The notes under the pieces were generated by a model that saw only the letters and a list, made by a program, of their open reading frames with translations, was not told the DNA's origin and made no database searches. From Verrucomicrobiota bacterium (lineage in GTDB: Bacteria > Verrucomicrobiota > Verrucomicrobiae > Chthoniobacterales > UBA10450): DNA of 7,083 bases. The translations under genes and the position numbers were made by a program. The DNA lies in NCBI GenBank assembly GCA_005887855.1, contig VBQB01000079.1, positions 1 through 7,083 of the forward strand, written 5' to 3'. Shown in pieces: positions 1 to 6,273 of this stretch (position 1 is its first letter; each line of letters opens with the position of its first letter).

Positions 1-3
1 AGC

Positions 4-115
4 ACAGGCTGCCAGCCTGTAGTTGCCGGCAACATTTTTGCAGACGTAATGCTGAGATAACGCAGGAATCGCCCGCTCTCGGCAAGCTGCCGAGACCTGC
101 AGGCTAGTAGCCTGC
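4..115. repeat. Cluster of short GC-rich hairpin repeats
   Basis: Three perfect inverted repeats with 7-base arms and 3-base loops are visible: ACAGGCT/AGCCTGT at 4-20, CTCGGCA/TGCCGAG at 78-94 and GCAGGCT/AGCCTGC at 99-115. A 12-base perfect palindrome, GTTGCCGGCAAC, lies at 22-33. The first and third hairpins share the core CAGGCT...AGCCTG. No coding potential is evident from 1 to 150. The block lies just beyond the stop of the minus-strand gene and may cap its transcript, but no T-run follows on that strand, so it is not a canonical intrinsic terminator. It looks like a composite REP-like intergenic repeat and may continue left of the window. Confidence 0.75.
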
Positions 116-150
116 GCTCCCCACACAAAGAATCTCAGGTCGCATCGCGC

Positions 151-1164
151 TTACTTCACAATCTTTAGCTTGACCGTCTCCACCAAAACGTCATCTACAT
201 AGAACTCCGCGCGATAATCGCCAGGCGGCCAGCCTTCGTCTGGCCGCGACAGCGTAAATGCTCCGTGAGCCGTTGGGCTTTCGGCGACCGTCGAAGCTTC
301 GTCCACCTTGTAGTCCGAGTCAGCATCGTTGCCAATGTTCTCAGCGATCCAGACTGCGCGCACCTTTGCGCCTTTCCGCAAGCGATAGCCCTGCCAGCGC
401 GCGTAAATCTGAGATGTATCCGATGAAAATGTTGTGGCCGGCTTACCAAACCGCCCAGTGGCAAGGCTCACGGAAAGTTTCTTCGGCGTTGCGTCCGATT
501 CAACCTCCGGTCTCTCTGCAATTTTCGGCCGTCCCGCCAGCTCGAGGGAAATACGCTCGACCAAATCGCCGCGCGTGTTGCGCATCGTTGTGACGTCCTT
601 AACGATTCCTGTCCCAGCTACAAACCACCGATCAATCGTCATTAGGCTGGGCGACGTTTGCTCTCCGTGAATCCGGAGCGCGTGAAATTCTCCCGCTGGC
701 ACCTCGACATCTTCTTCTCCGGTCACGTCGTAATGCTGGTGCACTTTCATATCGCCGGCCTGTCCATCGAAGTTCCAGCTCGTCCCACGCTTAAGCGGAG
801 TGGCGATCATCGTCTGCGGCGGATCAAGTTTAATCATTTCGCCGTCCACGTTGATCCGCGCCGAACAAACGATTCCGTGCTCGTCGACAGTGAGAAGGTC
901 AGTGTTTGTAACCACGCCGGCGCGGTGCATCTCGAATTTGAGCAGCTCCTTCCCATCAACGTTCTCCGTTCCCTCAATGCGGTACAACACGGGTAGACGA
1001 ATTTTTCCGTCGGGGTCTGCTTTTACGTGAGAAACGCTGAGTCCTTTGCCTACTTCTTGTGTCATGTTGTATCGCCAACAGGTTCCCTCCGCAGTTGGAA
1101 TCAATTGCCCGGCCGAGACCAAAGAGAGCGGTGTTGTGGCAAGTAACAGGCTCACGATTTTCAT
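151..1164 (-). CDS. Exported beta-rich protein of unknown function
   Basis: This 337-residue protein is not one whose function I recognise. The frame extends to an ATG at 1215, but I prefer the internal ATG at 1164. Starting there gives a textbook signal peptide (MKIVSLLLATTPLSLVSA, cleavage near residue 18), whereas the longer form adds 17 mostly polar residues in front of it. Neither start has a clear Shine-Dalgarno. The mature part is polar and rich in alternating hydrophobic patterns, suggesting beta sheet. A central segment with VPAGEFHALRIHG and DRWFVAGTGIVKDV recalls the beta-strand layout of DUF3108/TapB-like periplasmic proteins, which is a weak resemblance only. The last ~85 residues (WQGYRLRKGAKVRAVWIAEN, then GDYRAEFYVDDVLVETVKLK) look like a separate Ig-like beta domain. 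There is no lipobox and no transmembrane segment beyond the signal. It is transcribed divergently from the efflux gene. Periplasmic or surface location is inferred. Confidence 0.75.
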   Translation of the reverse strand: MKIVSLLLATTPLSLVSAGQLIPTAEGTCWRYNMTQEVGKGLSVSHVKADPDGKIRLPVLYRIEGTENVDGKELLKFEMHRAGVVTNTDLLTVDEHGIVCSARINVDGEMIKLDPPQTMIATPLKRGTSWNFDGQAGDMKVHQHYDVTGEEDVEVPAGEFHALRIHGEQTSPSLMTIDRWFVAGTGIVKDVTTMRNTRGDLVERISLELAGRPKIAERPEVESDATPKKLSVSLATGRFGKPATTFSSDTSQIYARWQGYRLRKGAKVRAVWIAENIGNDADSDYKVDEASTVAESPTAHGAFTLSRPDEGWPPGDYRAEFYVDDVLVETVKLKIVK

Positions 1165-1237
1165 TTTACGCTTGGGAAAATGCGAAAATTCTCGCAGCGT
1201 CAACGTGGTGGGCATCTGACACGCATTCTGACACGAG
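1165..1237. promoter_or_regulatory. Divergent intergenic control region (putative)
   Basis: This spacer separates the starts of the minus-strand exported protein and the plus-strand efflux gene, so it, or the adjacent 5' ends, must hold both promoters. Two structures are visible: a 14-base near-palindrome GCGAAAATTCTCGC at 1182-1195 with one mismatched pair, and a tandem direct repeat TCTGACACG at 1215-1223 and 1227-1235, offset by 12 bases and ending two bases before the efflux ATG. Either could bind a regulator. No regulator gene is adjacent, and I cannot assign -35/-10 boxes with confidence. Confidence 0.35.
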
Positions 1238-2833
1238 ATGGCAACTTTCGTTCAACCGCCGTGCGATGAAGCCGTTATTCGTTCGAGAGCCGCTGCCGCG
1301 CCGTGCGCGCCGGCGTCAGGTCCGTGGATTCTTGCGGCGACAATCCTCGGCTCGAGCATGGCGTTTATTGATGGGACCGTTGTCAACGTGGCACTGCCAG
1401 CGTTACAACGCAGTTTAAACGCCACCGTTGTCGATGTTCAATGGGTTGTCGAAGCCTACTCGCTCCTCCTCTCCGCACTTCTGCTAATGGGAGGTTCATT
1501 GGGAGATCGTTACGGTCGACGTCGCATCTTCATCGTCGGTGTTGCAATTTTTTGTCTCGCCTCGGTGTGGTGCGGTTTCGCGCGTAACATTCACGAATTG
1601 ATCCTCGCCCGCGCTGTCCAAGGTGCAGGCGGCGCTCTGCTCGTGCCGGGAAGTCTTGCCATCATTAGTGCATCGTTCCGCGAGGAAGATCGTGGCCGTG
1701 CGATCGGCACATGGTCCGGTTTTACTGCGATCACCGCAGCGATTGGTCCTGTCATCGGCGGCTGGTTAATCGAGCAAGTATCGTGGCGCGCGATTTTCTT
1801 TATTAATCTACCGCTTGCGGTGGTCGTCTTGGTTGTCGCCGCACGTTACGTCCCGGAAAGTTGGGACGAAAACCAAAAGGAACGACCTGATTGGGTGGGT
1901 GCCGGGCTGGCGACGATCGGTCTTGGATCGCTTGTTTACGGCTTGATCGAGTCCTCGCGGTTGACGTTCGGAAATCCCAAAGTGCTCGCGGCGCTGACGG
2001 TGGGGAGTTTTTCTCTCATCGTGTTTTCCCTTACCGAAGCGCGGCTGAGAAATCCAATGTTGCCGCTTGCACTCTTTCGTTCGCGTGATTTCACTGCCGC
2101 AAATTTGCTCACGCTGCTTCTTTACAGCGCGCTCGGAGGGACGCTTTTTTTCTTGCCGTTGAATTTGATTCAGGTTCAAGGCTACACGGCCACTGCTGCC
2201 GGTGCTGCATTGCTTCCCTTTATTCTCATCATGTTCTTCCTATCACGCTGGTCGGGCGGGCTTGTTGAGCGGTATGGTGGCAAGCTCCCACTGGTTTTTG
2301 GCCCGACGATCTCCGCGATCGGATTTGCTCTTTTTGTTGTCCCAGAAGTGAGCGCGAATTACTGGAGCACGTTTTTTCCGGCGACCGTAGTTCTTGGCCT
2401 GGGTATGGCGATAAGTGTCGCGCCATTGACCACTACGGTCATGAACGCAGTGCCGCGAAATCGTGTTGGGATTGCGTCGGGAATCAACAACGCCGTCTCG
2501 CGCGTGGCGGGACTGCTCGCTATCGCGGTGCTTGGCATCGTAATGTTTAATGTCTTCAATGCTTCGCTCGATTCGCGTTTATCTAACCTCGAGCTGCCCG
2601 CGGCGGCGCGACATTCGCTTGACGATCAACGAATCAATCTGGCGGCCGAGAAAATTCCGGATGAGATCGGTCCGGCGATGCGCGAGATTCTGAAACAGGC
2701 GGTAGATGCGTCTTTCGTGACAGGTTTTCGGCACGTTATGCTTGTCGGCGCTGCATTGGCCTTGGCGAGTGGAGTTACGTCTATGCTGCTTATTAGCGGC
2801 CGCGCCAAGTCTCCAGACCGTCGAAAAGGCTAG
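1238..2833 (+). CDS. DHA2-family MFS drug efflux transporter (EmrB/QacA-like)
   Basis: This 531-residue inner-membrane protein is predicted to use the proton gradient to export drugs or other small toxic molecules. It matches the 14-helix DHA2 family in length and signatures. TM1 carries FIDGTVVNVALP (Asp45). The motif A loop GGSLGDRYGRRR is at about 85-96. Motif B RAVQGAGGALLVP begins at Arg125. Motif C GPVIGGW is at 170-176, followed by SWRAIFFINLP. A hydrophilic stretch at about 443-495 lies before the last helix, where QacA/LfrA-type proteins have their large external loop between TM13 and TM14. The ATG at 1238 is the only plausible start: an in-frame TGA lies at 1229-1231 and the next Met (41) is inside TM1. 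There is no Shine-Dalgarno. No EmrA-like membrane fusion partner is adjacent, so it may work alone. The substrate cannot be read from sequence. Confidence 0.93.
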   Translation: MATFVQPPCDEAVIRSRAAAAPCAPASGPWILAATILGSSMAFIDGTVVNVALPALQRSLNATVVDVQWVVEAYSLLLSALLLMGGSLGDRYGRRRIFIVGVAIFCLASVWCGFARNIHELILARAVQGAGGALLVPGSLAIISASFREEDRGRAIGTWSGFTAITAAIGPVIGGWLIEQVSWRAIFFINLPLAVVVLVVAARYVPESWDENQKERPDWVGAGLATIGLGSLVYGLIESSRLTFGNPKVLAALTVGSFSLIVFSLTEARLRNPMLPLALFRSRDFTAANLLTLLLYSALGGTLFFLPLNLIQVQGYTATAAGAALLPFILIMFFLSRWSGGLVERYGGKLPLVFGPTISAIGFALFVVPEVSANYWSTFFPATVVLGLGMAISVAPLTTTVMNAVPRNRVGIASGINNAVSRVAGLLAIAVLGIVMFNVFNASLDSRLSNLELPAAARHSLDDQRINLAAEKIPDEIGPAMREILKQAVDASFVTGFRHVMLVGAALALASGVTSMLLISGRAKSPDRRKG

Positions 2834-2883
2834 AGCTTCTTTAACGATTTGTGCTCCGATATGGTTGCGAAACGAGAATTGAA

Positions 2884-4476
2884 GTGAGACGCGCTCTCGC
2901 AGCATTGCTCCTGTTCGGGATCATCACCATCTATTGCGTGTGCGGAGTACCAGCGCGCGAAGCGCCTTCCCCTTCGCGACACATTCTTGTGGTTGTGTGG
3001 GACGGAATGCGACCCGATTTCGTGAGTCAGGAAAACACGCCCGCGCTTTGGAAGCTGGCGCATGAGGGAGTCATTTTTCACAATCACCACGCGGTTTATC
3101 CGAGTGCGACAAACGTAAACGGAACAGCGCTGGCCACGGGAGTCTATCCTGGCCACAGCGGCGTAATCGCAAATCATGACTACCGCCCGGAAATCGACAA
3201 CAAACACTCAGTCGACGTCGAAATTCCAGCGGTGGTGGAAAAGGGAGACGGACTATCGGGCGGAAAATATATTTCGATTCCGACAATTGCCGAGATTGTG
3301 CAACGCGCAGGCGGACGCATCTCGATTGCCTCTGCAAAAACCGTCGGCCTATTGCTGGATCGACACGTCGATCCTGACCATGCGAAAAATTGTATCACGC
3401 TTTTTGCTGGTAAGTCGCTTCCGCGGGAGGCTCTCGCTCCAGTCGTCGATGCGCTCGGTCCATTTCCGTCTGCTCATTTGCAACAGGATGCCTGGACAAC
3501 GAAAGCTCTGACAAATTTTCTTTGGAAAGATGGTGTGCCGGCCTTTTCGGTTCTTTGGTTGGGCGAGCCGGATCTTACGCAGCATGAATCAGCGCCCGGT
3601 GCGCCACCGGCGCTGGCCGCAATCAAATCCTCTGACGAACATCTCGCCACTGTCCTTTCGGCGTTGGATCGGCAAGGAGCGCGCGGGACCACGGATGTGT
3701 TTGTTGTCTCCGATCACGGCTTCTCTACAATCGAGCGGTCTGTTGATCTGCGAAAAATCTTGAATAATGCCGGTTTCACTGCGACGACCGAACTCAGCGA
3801 CGAGCCGAAAGCCGGAGACATCATGCTGGTTGGAAACGGCGGCTCCGTTCTTTTTTACGTTGTGCAGCACGACGCGGCGCTCACCCATCGCCTCGTCGAA
3901 TTTCTGCAACAATCCAATTTTTCAGGCGTCATTTTCACGAAGGAACTGATGCAAGGGACGTTCGGTCTCGATCAGGCGAAGATCGATAGTCAACACGCGC
4001 CGGACGTGATGATGGCTTTCCGCTGGAACGATTCAAAGAATCAATTCGGCATCCCGGGAATGATTGACGCGGATTGGCAACGAGGAGCAGGGAAGGGGAC
4101 GCACGCTACCCTCAGCCGATTCGACATGCACAACACCTTGATCGCAGCCGGTCCGGATTTTCGTCACGGCCAAGTGAACGATTTGCCGAGCGGCAATGTT
4201 GATCTTACGCCAACGATTTTGCGCATCCTTGCAATCACGTCGCCACAGCAATTGGATGGCAGAATTTTGTCCGAAGCCATGGTTAATGTAGATGCCGGAT
4301 TGAAACCGGAAACCAAGACAATCGAAGCCACAAAAGATTTTCCGGCAGGAACCTGGCGACAGTCGCTTCAAATCTCTCGCGTCGGCTCGACGAATTATCT
4401 CGATGAAGGCAACGGCGCCTTTGTTCCTAAGGCTAGGGAACAGCACGCCGCCCCTCCATCCCGGCCCGCTGATTGA
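2884..4476 (+). CDS. Secreted type I phosphodiesterase/nucleotide pyrophosphatase-like enzyme (alkaline phosphatase superfamily)
   Basis: This predicted exported metal-dependent hydrolase of phosphodiester or phosphate-ester bonds has 530 residues. With GTG 2884 as start, the N-terminus MRRALAALLLFGIITIYCVC is a clear signal peptide, and a weak GAG Shine-Dalgarno sits 7 bases upstream. An upstream GTG at 2851 would add 11 residues and cannot be excluded. The two-metal site of the family is complete (2884 numbering): Asp40 in VVVWDGMRPDF, candidate nucleophile Thr76 in YPSATNVNG before ATGVYPGHSG, Asp230 and His234 in GEPDLTQHE, Asp277 and His278 in VVSDHG, and His407 in GKGTHATLS. The motif order and the MHNTLIAAGPDF stretch fit the NPP/PF01663 family. 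About 60 residues follow the catalytic domain with no recognised motif. It begins 50 bases after the efflux gene on the same strand; a functional link is not evident. The natural substrate (nucleotide, lipid head group or other ester) is unknown. Confidence 0.9.
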   Translation: MRRALAALLLFGIITIYCVCGVPAREAPSPSRHILVVVWDGMRPDFVSQENTPALWKLAHEGVIFHNHHAVYPSATNVNGTALATGVYPGHSGVIANHDYRPEIDNKHSVDVEIPAVVEKGDGLSGGKYISIPTIAEIVQRAGGRISIASAKTVGLLLDRHVDPDHAKNCITLFAGKSLPREALAPVVDALGPFPSAHLQQDAWTTKALTNFLWKDGVPAFSVLWLGEPDLTQHESAPGAPPALAAIKSSDEHLATVLSALDRQGARGTTDVFVVSDHGFSTIERSVDLRKILNNAGFTATTELSDEPKAGDIMLVGNGGSVLFYVVQHDAALTHRLVEFLQQSNFSGVIFTKELMQGTFGLDQAKIDSQHAPDVMMAFRWNDSKNQFGIPGMIDADWQRGAGKGTHATLSRFDMHNTLIAAGPDFRHGQVNDLPSGNVDLTPTILRILAITSPQQLDGRILSEAMVNVDAGLKPETKTIEATKDFPAGTWRQSLQISRVGSTNYLDEGNGAFVPKAREQHAAPPSRPAD

Positions 4477-4508
4477 CATTAGAATAGTCGGGAACTAGCC
4501 TCGCAATC

Positions 4509-4886
4509 GTGCTTCGCTGCGCCGGCCGCCTCGCCACAATTCTCGCGCTTTGTTGCGCGATCGGGTTGCATTGGATCGCTCTCCAATCGCTGGCATGGAC
4601 GACGATGATCATTGATTACTCAAAGCGCGCGCCGCTGCGCGAGGCGATTACTCAGACTTTTGACGGCGCTCATCCGTGCTCGCTTTGTCATGCTGTGAAC
4701 ACAGGGAAGAATTCGGAAAAGAAGTCAGATCTCCAATCTTCGACGCCAAAGATCGACATGATCTGTGTGACGCGCGCGATTCGCTTAACGCCGCCATTTA
4801 GGCGGCTTGACTATTTAACCAGCGATTTTTCTGTTTGTGAGTTCCGGCGGTCTCCCGCCGTTCCTCCTCCGCGCTCGCTGAGCTAA
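4509..4886 (+). CDS. Small membrane-anchored protein with an HPCxxCH motif (DUF2946-like)
   Basis: This 125-residue protein starts at a GTG with no strong Shine-Dalgarno. A later ATG start at residue 33 would remove the membrane segment, so the GTG is preferred. One hydrophobic segment (about residues 8-30, LATILALCCAIGLHWIALQS) should act as anchor or signal. It is followed by MIIDYSKRAPLREAITQTFD, then HPCSLCH at 55-61, a Lys/Ser-rich stretch, and a proline-rich tail (PAVPPPR). The size, the N-terminal helix, a Cys-x-x-Cys just before a charged stretch and the PPPR tail resemble small proteins annotated DUF2946 that often sit in copper or TonB-linked loci; this is recalled, not searched. 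The Cys pair could bind a metal. Literally it is a CxxCH haem-c motif, but no cytochrome fold is evident. It lies 131 bases upstream of the copper cluster on the same strand. Its function is unknown. Confidence 0.65.
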   Translation: MLRCAGRLATILALCCAIGLHWIALQSLAWTTMIIDYSKRAPLREAITQTFDGAHPCSLCHAVNTGKNSEKKSDLQSSTPKIDMICVTRAIRLTPPFRRLDYLTSDFSVCEFRRSPAVPPPRSLS

Positions 4887-4950
4887 CCGCAACTGAACAG
4901 CTGTGCTGTGCAGTCCGCATGGCTCTGCGAGCTGCGATTCCGTGCGCTAC

Positions 4951-4967
4951 GCGCCTCATAGAGGCGC
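4951..4967. repeat. GC-rich 7-3-7 hairpin repeat
   Basis: A perfect inverted repeat, GCGCCTC-ATA-GAGGCGC, is flanked by GCTAC on the left and GGCTAC on the right. It has the same 7-base arm, 3-base loop design as the hairpins at the left edge of the window, although the arm sequence differs. It looks like a member of a dispersed intergenic repeat family. No T-run follows, so it is not a canonical terminator. It lies 50 bases upstream of the copper cluster start. Confidence 0.65.
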
Positions 4968-5005
4968 GGCTACAGGCGAAATCGCGGCCGTTGTTCTCAT
5001 TTCCC

Positions 5006-5010
5006 GGAGG
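5006..5010 (+). promoter_or_regulatory. Ribosome binding site that sets the barrel-protein start
   Basis: GGAGG lies 7 bases before the ATG at 5018. It is the strongest Shine-Dalgarno in the window. It favours this ATG over the in-frame ATG at 4919, which would put 33 non-signal-like residues in front of the signal peptide. Confidence 0.85.
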
Positions 5011-5017
5011 AATAGTC

Positions 5018-5893
5018 ATGAAACACCTGGTTTTACTTTTTTGGATTATTTGCGCCGCGTGCGAGCTCGGCTTGACGAGCGGGGCGTACGGCCACGGCTT
5101 TGCGGGGGCGCGATTTTTCCCGGCGACACTTTCAACCGACGATCCTTTTGTCGCCGATGAACTTTCGCTTCCAACCGTCAGCACGATCGAAGCGCCGGAT
5201 GACGGCGGGACGCGCCAGACCGATATTTCGGTCGATATCTCCAAACGCATCACGCCCCAGTTCGCGATCGAAATCGGCGAGACCCTGACCGCGCTGAATC
5301 CACACGAAGGGCGCGCAGTGAATGGCTTCGGCAATCTGGAGTTGAGCGGCAAATATCAGGTTCTGAAGAATGACGCACACGAAGCGATTGTCTCGTTGGG
5401 ACTTGGTGTCGAAATTGGCGGCACCGGCTCGAGATCGATTGGCGCGGACTCATTCAGTACCTGGGCACCGGGGATTTTTTTCGGTAAGGGCTTTGGCGAT
5501 TTGCCCGATGTGTTGAGGTTCTTGAAGCCGCTCGCCATCACGGGGCTGGTTGGCATCAAGATTCCCACGAGCGCGAGCACGCGCACAGTCACAGTGGATG
5601 ACCGGACCGGCGAAGGCGAGGTTGAGATCGAGCGGCATCCTGAGCTGCTGGAGTGGGGTTTTGCGCTGGAGTACGGCGTGATCTATCTGCAGTCGCAGGT
5701 ACAGCAAACGACCGGCACGATCAATCCGGGCGTTATCTGGGCGGGAAAATATTTCCAGGTTGGCGTGGAGGCGATCATTCCGATTAACGAACGCAGGGGG
5801 ACTAACGTCGGTGTGATCGCGCAACTGCATTTCTTTCTGGACGACCTTTTCCCGCACAGCCTCGGCCGTCCGCTCTTCGGAGGAAACAAATGA
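5018..5893 (+). CDS. Predicted outer-membrane beta-barrel protein of the copper (copCD) cluster
   Basis: This 291-residue protein has a signal peptide at about 1-25 (MKHLVLLFWIICAACELGLT, then SGAYG), with likely cleavage at AYG/HGF. The mature protein would then begin with His26. A distinctive segment follows, ARFFPATLSTDDPFVADELS (31-50) then LPTVST. From about residue 65 to the end, alternating polar and hydrophobic stretches (TDISVDISKRITPQFAIEIG, FGNLELSGKYQVL, AIVSLGLGVEIGG, YFQVGVEAIIP, VGVIAQLHFFLDDLF) look like antiparallel membrane strands of a barrel. There is no plug domain or TonB box. Its stop overlaps the copC start by 4 bases, so the two are probably translationally coupled. 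A role in moving or sensing copper at the outer membrane is inferred from the neighbours alone. I do not know an experimentally characterised homologue; it may be catalogued only as a hypothetical or transporter-like protein. Confidence 0.75.
   Translation: MKHLVLLFWIICAACELGLTSGAYGHGFAGARFFPATLSTDDPFVADELSLPTVSTIEAPDDGGTRQTDISVDISKRITPQFAIEIGETLTALNPHEGRAVNGFGNLELSGKYQVLKNDAHEAIVSLGLGVEIGGTGSRSIGADSFSTWAPGIFFGKGFGDLPDVLRFLKPLAITGLVGIKIPTSASTRTVTVDDRTGEGEVEIERHPELLEWGFALEYGVIYLQSQVQQTTGTINPGVIWAGKYFQVGVEAIIPINERRGTNVGVIAQLHFFLDDLFPHSLGRPLFGGNK
5879..5884 (+). promoter_or_regulatory. Ribosome binding site of copC
   Basis: GGAGGA lies 5 bases before the copC ATG at 5890. It is embedded in the last codons of the upstream barrel-protein gene, as expected for coupled translation across the ATGA overlap. 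Confidence 0.85.
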
Positions 5894-6249
5894 AACGCAC
5901 GATCGTCAGTTTATTTCTGATTGTTTTGACAGGTGCGGCGCGAGTTGAAGCGCACGCCTTTCTCAAGGACGCGGAGCCGGGCGTGGGTAGCACGATCCAG
6001 GCATCGCCTAGCGAGGTTCGAATCCGGTTTACGGAAAACATTGAACCGGCCTTTAGCAGCATCCAGGTTTTCGATGCGTCCGGGAAGGAAGTGGACAAAC
6101 GCGATGTGCATCTGGATCGCTCCGATCGTACGCTCCTGCATGTTTCTCTGCCCGGGCTGAGAGCGGGAACCTACAAAGTCGTCTGGCGTGTGGTTTCTGT
6201 CGATACACATGTGACGAACGGAAGCTTCACGTTCCGGGTCAGTCGGTAG
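5890..6249 (+). CDS. copC: Copper-binding periplasmic protein CopC
   Basis: This 119-residue precursor is a small periplasmic Cu(II) carrier that is thought to pass copper to the CopD membrane protein. The signal peptide runs to Ala21 (VEA/HAF), giving a mature protein of 98 residues that starts with His, as in characterised CopC. Family landmarks are in order: HAFLKDAEPGVGSTI, IRFTENIEPAFSSIQVFDAS and YKVVWRVVSVDTHVTNGSFT. The Cu(II) ligands expected for the family are present: mature His1, Asp84 and His86 (precursor His22, Asp105, His107). The mature chain contains no Met, so the Met-rich Cu(I) site of plasmid-type CopC is absent. This puts it in the single-site Cu(II) class common in chromosomal CopC proteins. 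It overlaps the barrel gene by 4 bases and precedes copD by 24 bases. Confidence 0.95.
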   Translation: MKRTIVSLFLIVLTGAARVEAHAFLKDAEPGVGSTIQASPSEVRIRFTENIEPAFSSIQVFDASGKEVDKRDVHLDRSDRTLLHVSLPGLRAGTYKVVWRVVSVDTHVTNGSFTFRVSR

Positions 6250-6261
6250 GCCCTCGCGCGC

Positions 6262-6268
6262 AGGAGAG
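6262..6268 (+). promoter_or_regulatory. Ribosome binding site of copD
   Basis: AGGAGAG lies 5 bases before the ATG at 6274, in the 24-base gap after the copC stop. It fixes the copD start. Confidence 0.8.
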
Positions 6269-6273
6269 ATTTG

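Larger units (their letters stand above)
4887..5017 (+). promoter_or_regulatory. Leader region of the copper cluster (putative)
   Basis: This 131-base spacer lies between the HPCxxCH gene and the barrel-protein gene. It holds an ACAGCTGT palindrome at 4897-4904 and the hairpin at 4951-4967, and ends in a strong Shine-Dalgarno. An open frame runs through its second half into the barrel gene from an ATG at 4919, but the signal peptide and ribosome site place the true start at 5018. A promoter for the barrel-copC-copD operon could lie here; I see no convincing -35/-10 pair, and read-through from upstream is also possible. Confidence 0.3.

Noticed and set aside
78..115. Intrinsic terminator for the minus-strand gene
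   Set aside because: The stems are good, but no U-tract follows on the transcribed strand. It is better described as a repeat element.
1165..1215. 17-residue N-terminal extension of the minus-strand exported protein
   Set aside because: The extension is polar and precedes a complete signal peptide beginning at the internal Met. It also leaves only 22 bases for two divergent promoters.
4033..4479. Minus-strand open frame of 148 codons in the phosphodiesterase gene
   Set aside because: It is antisense to the C-terminal catalytic part containing the conserved GTHA and MHNTL segments, so it is a shadow.
4919..5017. Upstream ATG extension of the barrel protein
   Set aside because: It would add 33 residues encoded partly by the hairpin repeat, ahead of a clean signal peptide. 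GGAGG 7 bases before 5018 fixes the shorter form.
5001..5017. Riboswitch or copper-operator motif before the barrel gene
   Set aside because: Apart from the hairpin and the Shine-Dalgarno I could find no conserved riboswitch layout or recognised copper-regulator box.
4798..5352. Minus-strand open frame of 184 codons over the small gene's 3' end, the spacer and the barrel gene
   Set aside because: It runs through the hairpin repeat and against the barrel gene, with no signal, domain or ribosome site that I can see.
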